Assembly (NCBI GenBank): GCA_032209605.1
Contig: JASFXZ010000010.1
Span: 9,879,385 to 9,943,384 of the forward strand
From: Mactromeris polynyma
Lineage: Eukaryota; Mollusca; Bivalvia; Venerida; Mactridae
Direction: 5' to 3'
DNA: 64,000 bases
Shown: one piece after another, positions 59,104 through 64,000 of the stretch
Layout: each line of letters starts with the position of its first letter
Numbering within the stretch: the stretch's first letter is position 1
The notes under the pieces: model-generated
The model's input: only the letters and a program-made list of their open reading frames with translations
Database searches by the model: none
What the model was told of the DNA's origin: nothing
Position numbers and translations under genes: made by a program

Positions 59104-62100
59104 GTAATAATTTGTTGACGTTGCTTTTTTCTAAATTGTATGATATGTCATTTGTGAGAATTGATGCCCCAATTCAGTGACAAATAAGATTTGAAAACAG
59201 ATCATTGTTCAAAATGTTGGTTTTGATACATGCTGAGTAAACTATGATTTATTTTATTTAGAAATATTACAATATGAGTTAAAGGACTTATATCACACAA
59301 GCAGACAAAACTTCAATTAATTAATCATGAATTACATACTTGAAGTCATCTTATCATTTATGCCAAGGAGTGAGTGATGTTCAGTTTTTCCAGGTACCTT
59401 TATACTCTTAATTTATTCTCATTTATATAAGAAATACATTTATAGATATATGTATAGAAAAATGGTTATGAGAATCTCGCTGTATCATGATAAGATAACT
59501 TAAATTGAAAAGTGTGCATTTTTCAGTGAGTCTTATAGGAGTGGATGTTGGCAACACATCAACTAGGATAAGTCGATTTGCTAATTACCTGCGTAATCTG
59601 CTTCCATCAAATGATGTCAGTGTGATGGAAATGGCCGCTAAAGCTATGGGGATACTGGCTTTATCATCTGGTACTTACGCAGCAGAATATGTGGAATTTG
59701 AAGTGAAGAGAGCGTTAGAATGGTTGACTGGTGATAGAAACGAGGGAAAGAGACACGCTGCTGTAAGTTATGTACAACTTCTCAGGGGTTCCATTAGACC
59801 CTGGAATTGACCCTTTGACCCCTGGAATTTCCAAAAAGCCACATTTTGACCCTCGGGATTCTGGCTGAAAGGTCAAGTTTTCTCTAAATTATTGGTAATT
59901 TGGCTATAAAATAGTAAAATCTGGTCAAAAATTATCAAAAAGACCCTTGAGATTTAGCCCCTAGTGGAACCCCTGCTTCTATAGAACAAAATTCTCAGTG
60001 ACAAGGCCCTAGTATTTATAAGAAAATCCATATTCTATCTAGGTAGCAAATTTTGTAATTTATGTGCTGTAGGTTCAGGAAAATTTCAGCTTTTCTCCTT
60101 TAGCTAGAGCAAAAAAAAATGTGTCCTGGTAGTGTGGATAAAAGTAATTGGGTTGGTAGGTCAAAAAATATTTTTATATATTTGAATGTTCATATTTTTG
60201 TTGAATTGAAGGGTTTATAATGATTTGATGAGTTCAATTGTGATATTTTCATCACTTTTACAGTCTTCACGATAACCCACTTGCCCGAAGCCAGGAACAA
60301 GTGTTATTACTGTCAGACAAGTAAAAAATCCATTTTGTCTGCCCGGGCAAGTTGTGTTTGGGTCTGGTCTGACTAGCTTTTATCCAAGCTGTCACAAAAA
60401 TTGATGGCGTAGTACGCAATACTTCAACTGGTTTTCATTTTTTGTCAATTTTGTTTGTGTAACAGCCCTTTTTCATAAACTTTTGTAACCAGTCTACGTT
60501 TCCAATTTAACAAATCACAACAACCATCAAAACATCATGTTTCTTCAGTATTTTGACGGTGCTGTTAATGTTATTTGGACAAGTGAAAGTGAATTTGGGC
60601 TAGTGGAAATTGAAAGCTGTCCGCCCGAATGGGCAAGTCATTCAAAAGAATTATTGTGAAAACAGCTTTTATTGCTGTGTACTTATTCTTTTGCTTTATT
60701 TCAGGTACTGTGCTTTAAAGAACTGGCAGTAAATACTCCAACTTTCTTCTTTCAACAAATTCAACAATTCTTTGAATGTATATTCACCGCTGTCAGGGAT
60801 CAGAAGGTTAGTAATATTTCCATGATGGGTACTTGCTATGAATAAAAAGCTTTATGAAATTACAAGATGTAATTAAATTGAGGGTATTATTTTGTTGCGC
60901 TTTTTCTCAAAACGTATTGATACTTGTATCGAGAGAGCTTGCATCGTGATGCCTCGATTAATCGTTTCAACCCTAGTATACTGGATTAACCTTGATTCTC
61001 ATTTTGATTTTCATTACAGCCGATGATAAGAGAAGGTGCTGTGGCTGCTTTGAGAGCAGCTTTGACTGTGACTTCTCAGCGTGAAGGAAAGGCCAGTCAG
61101 ACATACCAATGGTATAAGGTAAGTTAATATGATTTTTACTTTGATATATTCGAAGAATATGGACGATAATTGTTCACGTCCTTGTGTTGGTGTTGGTATT
61201 ATTCAGGCATGAGAATTTCCCGCGGAAATTTGATGCTCGCAAGGGCCGTTTTTGAGACAATTTAAGCCAATCTTCGATGCTTAAAAGCTAGGAGCTTCAG
61301 CAGCTCCCTCGACACCTTGCCGAATTTTCAGCTGATTTTGAAATTTTGCATTCTCATGCCTGATTATTGTTGCCGTTATTTTCAGGTTGAAATCTTATGG
61401 CTCTGTCCTCAATTTAGCATAGCTTCTGAAATGTTGAGCATCATAAAATGATCTCTAAAGCCATGGTTCATAAGTACCTCCAAATTTAAAAAAAAAACCT
61501 TGTTTAACGTTGCTGAAAATTTGGTGACAGTTTTTATGCAAGTAAATATTTCAGCTGCTAGTGAACTGTTACTAAGCAGTGTGAAATGGACTCTCAAGCT
61601 AGGTTCAGTAACTGCGGATTGCTTTTGAACAAAGTTATGCCCCTGTTTAACTAACAAACTAGGGTGATCATTTTTCTAACTTAGAAAATTGTTTTGTTTC
61701 TTTATACAATACTTATTTATTGTCAGTGTTATTGCCCTTGCATTATCGATGATTCCATTTGACTTGGTTCAGAGTGCAGTCTTACAATGGACCAATGGCA
61801 AGGCTCAATTCTGAGACTTGTTTCGACATTCAGTTTACAACTTCGGACACAGTTTGCTGTGCAGTAAAAATGCCTGACTGATATGTCATCTCAAATACAT
61901 ATAGACTTCAACAAATACAGTTTTATATATGACTCGACCGAATCTAAAAGTGTGCTCCACCAAGTCTGTCACCAACCTACGAATTAAGTAACTGATAAGT
62001 GTCATTCTCTTAGATTTCTGGCCCACATGTCATATCTAGGCAACATTAGAGTTATCAACATTTGTAAATCAGGGATATTTGTAGGTCACTACAAAACAAA

Positions 62101-63849
62101 ACTTATTGCAAAACGACATTTTTTGGGGGAATTACAGCACTTTTAATATGGTCATAAAGAGTAGATCTACAAAAAATTTATAAAACAAAATTGTTTCCCG
62201 ATACAATACTATATTACGAATAAATTAATGTATACATGTATTATTCTTTTCCTTAAGAAAAGGAGCCATCTCAATGTGTACCGATAATTGTTTTGCTTCT
62301 GCTTGCCGCTGAATCATAAATCTTTTACTGAAATGTTTCAACTAGGTGTTGTAACTAATGTGAAAACATGACGTCATTGTGTGAAAACATGACGTCATTG
62401 TGTGAAAACATGACATCATTGTGTGAAAACATGACGTCATTGTGTGAAAACATGACGTCATTGTGTGAAAACATGACGTCATTGTGTGAAAACATGACGT
62501 CATTGTGTGAAAACATGACGTCATTGTGTGAAAACATGACGTCATTGTGTGAAAACATGACGTCATTGTGTGAAAACATGTCGTCATTGTGTGAAAACAT
62601 GACGTCATTGTGTGAAAACATGACGTCATTGTGTGAAAACATGACGTCATTGTGTGAAAACATGACGTCATTGGGTGAAAATATGACGTCGTCTTTATTG
62701 CGTTTTTCTCAGAAACGAGGCTCAGTGCATTTGGGCCAAAAATCTCAGAGACTGCCACATATACTGTGCTCAAATCAACATTTTTAATCAATATCGTGTA
62801 TGAAGCCACAACGTTATGACACAAAATGACAGTTTGGTCCAATAATCCATGGACAGTAGGTTTTTAACTAGAAGTAAATAAATGTCGTTTTTCAGCAATG
62901 TTTTGATGAAATTGACAAGCATTATGATGAAACTTTCGCACGTGAGAAGAAACTAAGTCGAGATGACTGGGCTCATGGGTCGTTACTGATTGTTAATGAG
63001 CTGTTGAGATGTAGCAATGTTGAAGGAGAGGTATGTTAAACATTGTTTGAATCTAAATTTACATGTAATATTTTTACGACTGTTAACAATTTATGAGACT
63101 TGCTGTCTACTTGATCAAAATCACTTGCATTTGGTTGTCTATGTGCAGAGTTACTACCCGTTATGTAATAAAAATTTTGAAGTTGACAGAAACATCTTAT
63201 TTAAAAAAACTGAAAAGGAAACTCGTGCAATGTGAAGACATGATCTTATAGAACCCGTTTTATAATACCGTTTTATTACGCTCATCCAGTTTTGTAATAA
63301 AAATTTCAAAACTGGTTGTGTCGCAAAGAATGGTACATGTATTACAAAAAAGGTTCTTCAAATTCATTGCCCGAGTTTTTCTTTTCAGTTTTCTGACATA
63401 AGACTTATTTCACATTTGTAGACTTGTTTCCATAATTTTCTTGATGAAATAAGACGTTTCTGTCAACTTTGAAAATTACAAAACAGGGTTTTATACCAAG
63501 GTGGGTTGTAACAGTGCGGTGTGCTTGATTATGGATTGGAAAATCTTGGTTTTAATCCGCCATAGATGAGACTAATCTACAGTCGTCACAGTCCCTGTAT
63601 CAGGCACATGAACTTCGACACCCAGGAAGCAGTCCCCAAGAGTGATTGATATAAATTCTTAGGACTAGTTTCAGAATCGATGTAAATAATTAAGTTTAAA
63701 CAAAACCAATTGTATAAAGGTCTTATTACTGTTGGATTGGTGCACAGGGCATTGTAAGCATTATGTATTAAATTTGTTTTTTGTAGAGACTACGAATGGA
63801 AATGGAAGAGATAACAGCACAACAATATTTGCATGAGAGAACACTAAAG
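58878..63849 (+). CDS. MTOR: mTOR kinase, N-terminal HEAT-repeat region (first six coding exons)
   Basis: Exons: 58851-59103 (ATG at 58878), 59527-59762, 60705-60806, 61020-61118, 62896-63030, 63787-63849, all GT-AG and joining to 861 nt (287 codons) in one frame. The product matches the start of mTOR, the Ser/Thr kinase of TORC1 and TORC2: [71 protein letters not shown]. These residues form the first alpha-solenoid (HEAT) repeats; the kinase domain is far beyond the window. The N-terminus is shorter than that of vertebrate mTOR, lacking the Ala/Thr-rich leader. Introns carry MITEs and a CRE-bearing minisatellite. Confidence 0.95.
59527..59762 (+). CDS. MTOR: mTOR coding exon 2
   Basis: Acceptor atttttcag, donor gtaagt. 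Encodes [20 protein letters not shown] through [11 protein letters not shown] 193-bp MITE begins about 20 bp after the donor. Confidence 0.95.
59783..59975 (+). mobile_element. MITE, CAGGGGTTCCAC family, copy 3 (in mTOR intron)
   Basis: 193 bp, ends caggggttccattag and ctagtggaacccctg, flanked by the 5-bp duplication cttct. Starts about 20 bp after the donor of mTOR coding exon 2. Confidence 0.82.
60705..60806 (+). CDS. MTOR: mTOR coding exon 3
   Basis: Acceptor ctttatttcag, donor gttagt, 34 codons: [18 protein letters not shown] and onward. It matches the segment after RRHAAV in mTOR. Confidence 0.93.
61020..61118 (+). CDS. MTOR: mTOR coding exon 4
   Basis: Acceptor ttttcattacag, donor gtaagt, 33 codons: [20 protein letters not shown] through YQWYK, an HEAT-type helix pair. 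Confidence 0.94.
61204..61362. mobile_element. Short MITE, CAGGCATGAGAAT ends, in mTOR intron
   Basis: 159 bp, ends caggcatgagaatttcc and tgcattctcatgcctg. Flanks share attatt on both sides. Confidence 0.75.
62358..62695. repeat. 21-bp CRE-bearing minisatellite in mTOR intron, 16 units
   Basis: Sixteen units of tgaaaacatgacgtcattgtg starting every 21 bp (motif ATG at 62368, 62389 and so on to 62683). Thirteen keep a perfect TGACGTCA; units 3, 11 and 16 read tgacatca, tgtcgtca and tgacgtcg. Lies in the intron between mTOR coding exons 4 and 5. Confidence 0.97.
62896..63030 (+). CDS. MTOR: mTOR coding exon 5
   Basis: Acceptor gtttttcag, donor gtatgt, 45 codons: [19 protein letters not shown] through RCSNVEGE. 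The 21-bp CRE array ends about 200 bp before it. Confidence 0.94.
63515..63690 (+). repeat. Degenerate SINE fragment
   Basis: Resembles the 11950 type body: ttggttttaatccgcc, gtatcaggcacatgaac, aagcagtccccaagagtgattgat. Sits in the intron before mTOR coding exon 6. Confidence 0.45.
63787..63849 (+). CDS. MTOR: mTOR coding exon 6
   Basis: Acceptor ttttttgtag, donor gtactg, 21 codons: [20 protein letters not shown], continuing the conserved E-x-E-R-L-R-x-E-M-E-E-I-T region. The gene continues past the window. Confidence 0.92.
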
Positions 63850-63929
63850 GTACTGTATATGTATTCTTGTTTAAATATGTAGTGGATTTGGTTGTTTAAT
63901 ATTATTTCATAAAGTTGCTAAGGGTCTTC

Positions 63930-64000
63930 CTTAATTTAGTGAGTAAAGTCGCTGACCTCAAATCACTTGCCTCTCATTGTGGGGGCTTGTATCCCAAGCT
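63930..64000 (+). repeat. SINE head cut by window end
   Basis: Reads gtaaagtcgctgacctcaaatcacttgcctctc followed by ggcttgtatccc, a tRNA-like head. Confidence 0.4.

Noticed and set aside
62342..62842. Open frames on both strands over the CRE array
   Set aside because: Product of a 21-bp repeat without stops, inside an mTOR intron; not protein-like.

Overview
The window is AT-rich animal nuclear DNA: small exons with GT-AG introns, a high density of short inverted-repeat transposons (MITEs), tRNA-derived SINE fragments and many minisatellites. The repeat style and protein similarity point to a lophotrochozoan, most likely a bivalve mollusc; the species cannot be fixed from the sequence alone. 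It holds three protein-coding genes: two partial, cut by the window edges, and one with its coding region complete. There is no bacterial, viral or CRISPR content that I can support.

Layout. (1) 3886-22344, plus strand: the last 15 coding exons of an ABCA3-like full-size ABC transporter. They are joined by eye into one frame of 3861 nt (1286 residues plus stop), covering NBD1, linker, TMD2 and NBD2; about 450-500 N-terminal residues (TMD1) must lie before the window. Its introns are filled with MITEs, SINEs and tandem arrays. (2) 22345-31290: intergenic or 3' flank, nearly all dispersed repeats. (3) 34580-38903, minus strand: a two-coding-exon MYORG-like (GH31 family) type II membrane protein of about 1244 residues, with a very long disordered cytoplasmic tail and apparently lost catalytic aspartates. 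Its probable 3' UTR, toward lower coordinates, includes a 72-bp tandem array and a large RNA-hairpin-capable inverted repeat. (4) 38904-57500: gene-poor DNA with two 60-bp satellite arrays, a GAT-rich minisatellite, MITEs and SINE pieces. (5) 58878 to the window end, plus strand: the first six coding exons (287 residues) of mTOR, the N-terminal HEAT-repeat region, with a candidate promoter and 5' noncoding exon near 57520-57593.

The three genes have no obvious joint function: lipid transport, an ER/secretory glycosidase-like protein, and the growth-control kinase. The most striking non-gene signal is in the fourth intron of mTOR: 16 tandem 21-bp units, 13 carrying a perfect TGACGTCA (CRE/ATF) palindrome. 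The spacing equals two DNA helical turns, so all sites would face the same side of the helix. Other points worth attention are the predicted pseudo-glycosidase with PP1-docking motifs, several MITE families with clean target-site duplications (including a likely 5-bp-TSD hAT group), and a minisatellite that seems to have grown from an exon/intron junction.
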